From Lactococcus taiwanensis (GTDB lineage: Bacteria > Bacillota > Bacilli > Lactobacillales > Streptococcaceae): a stretch of DNA of 64,000 bases. A program made the translations under genes and the position numbers. The stretch lies in NCBI RefSeq assembly GCF_014905395.1, contig NZ_BNDT01000001.1, positions 62,001 to 126,000 of the forward strand, written 5' to 3'. Shown here piece by piece: positions 63,591-64,000 of this stretch (the first letter of the stretch is position 1; the number at the start of each line of letters is the position of its first letter). The notes beneath the pieces were generated by a model, which was not told where the DNA came from, searched no databases, and saw only the letters and a list, made by a program, of their open reading frames with translations.

Positions 63591-64000
63591 ATGTCGTATT
63601 CAAATTTGAAGTTGTTTTCGCTCTCTTCCAACCATGAATTAGCACAAAAAGTTGCTAAAGAAATCGGAATTGAGCTCGGAAAAGTAAGCGTTGGTGCTCA
63701 CTCAGATGGCGAAACTATCGTACATATTGATGAATCAGTCCGTGGTGACCATGTATTCATCCTTCAGTCAACAAGTGACCCTGTCAATGATAACCTGATG
63801 GAACTTTTGATCATGATGGATGCCTTACGTCGTGCCTCAGCTGCATCAATTAACATCGTCTTGCCTTATTATGGTTATGCTCGTCAAGACCGTAAAGCGC
63901 GTGCGCGTGAACCAATCACCTCTAAACTTGTAGCAAACATGCTTCAAATTGCTGGTGCAGACCGTCTGATTACATTTGACCTTCACGCTCCCCAAATTCA
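63591..64000 (+). CDS. prs: Ribose-phosphate pyrophosphokinase, N-terminal part
   Basis: Prs makes PRPP from ribose-5-P and ATP for nucleotide, His and Trp synthesis. The window ends after about 136 codons. The translation reads [14 protein letters not shown], then [14 protein letters not shown] (about 42-55), [20 protein letters not shown] (about 92-111) with the ATP-binding flexible loop, and DLHAPQI at the end. GAAAGG lies 7 nt before the ATG. The stop is beyond the window. Confidence 0.95.
   Translation, partial: MSYSNLKLFSLSSNHELAQKVAKEIGIELGKVSVGAHSDGETIVHIDESVRGDHVFILQSTSDPVNDNLMELLIMMDALRRASAASINIVLPYYGYARQDRKARAREPITSKLVANMLQIAGADRLITFDLHAPQI

Overview
The window comes from a low-GC Gram-positive coccus, most likely a Lactococcus. 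The reasons are the fab/acc gene order led by fabT with no enoyl reductase inside it, a ccrZ-trmB pair, a preQ1-II (COG4708) riboswitch ahead of queT, frequent TGnTATAAT extended -10 boxes, and an EbsA / LtaS / YibE-YibF set. I cannot fix the species. No tRNA, rRNA, insertion sequence, prophage or CRISPR array was seen.

Layout. 0-9.1 kb is core: the end of rplI, helicase dnaB, veg, ccrZ-trmB, nrdR, the primosome loaders dnaB/dnaI overlapping a nitroreductase and a pentapeptide protein, then der. 9.2-22.3 kb is accessory: an Rgg-type regulator, a WxL surface-complex set (DUF916 protein, small LPxTG protein, WxL protein, large lectin-like WxL protein), and a sortase-C pilus set (backbone pilin, sortase, minor pilin, lectin-like tip adhesin). 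lrgAB follows on the minus strand. 23.8-31 kb holds rimP-nusA-ylxR-ylxQ-infB, rbfA and manA. 31-41 kb is fatty-acid synthesis (fabT-fabH, acpP, fabD-fabG-fabF-accB-fabZ, accC-accD-accA). 41-50 kb holds metB/C-cysK, small stress proteins, an exonuclease III, metG, a DUF2829 protein, an SDR, and queT behind its riboswitch. 50-64 kb holds rnc-smc, ltaS, ebsA, yibE-yibF, an amino-acid permease behind an attenuator-like leader, a leaderless HAD phosphatase, ftsY and the start of prs.

The most unusual feature is a dispersed palindrome, TTACTGAC-N6-GTCAGTAA with a fixed 6-nt centre. I found about 28 copies or near-copies by eye. They occur between genes, where several act as terminators, and in-frame inside nine genes (four copies in smc). 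None lies between 7.3 and 24.3 kb, a gap that contains the surface-protein island. Secondary points are a permease leader with three mutually exclusive pairing strands, three fab/acc genes whose Shine-Dalgarno is separated from the start codon by a hairpin, a 29-bp intercistronic hairpin in the WxL operon, an unusual MPHAG sorting signal, and a chromosomal DUF2829 (Tad2-like) gene.
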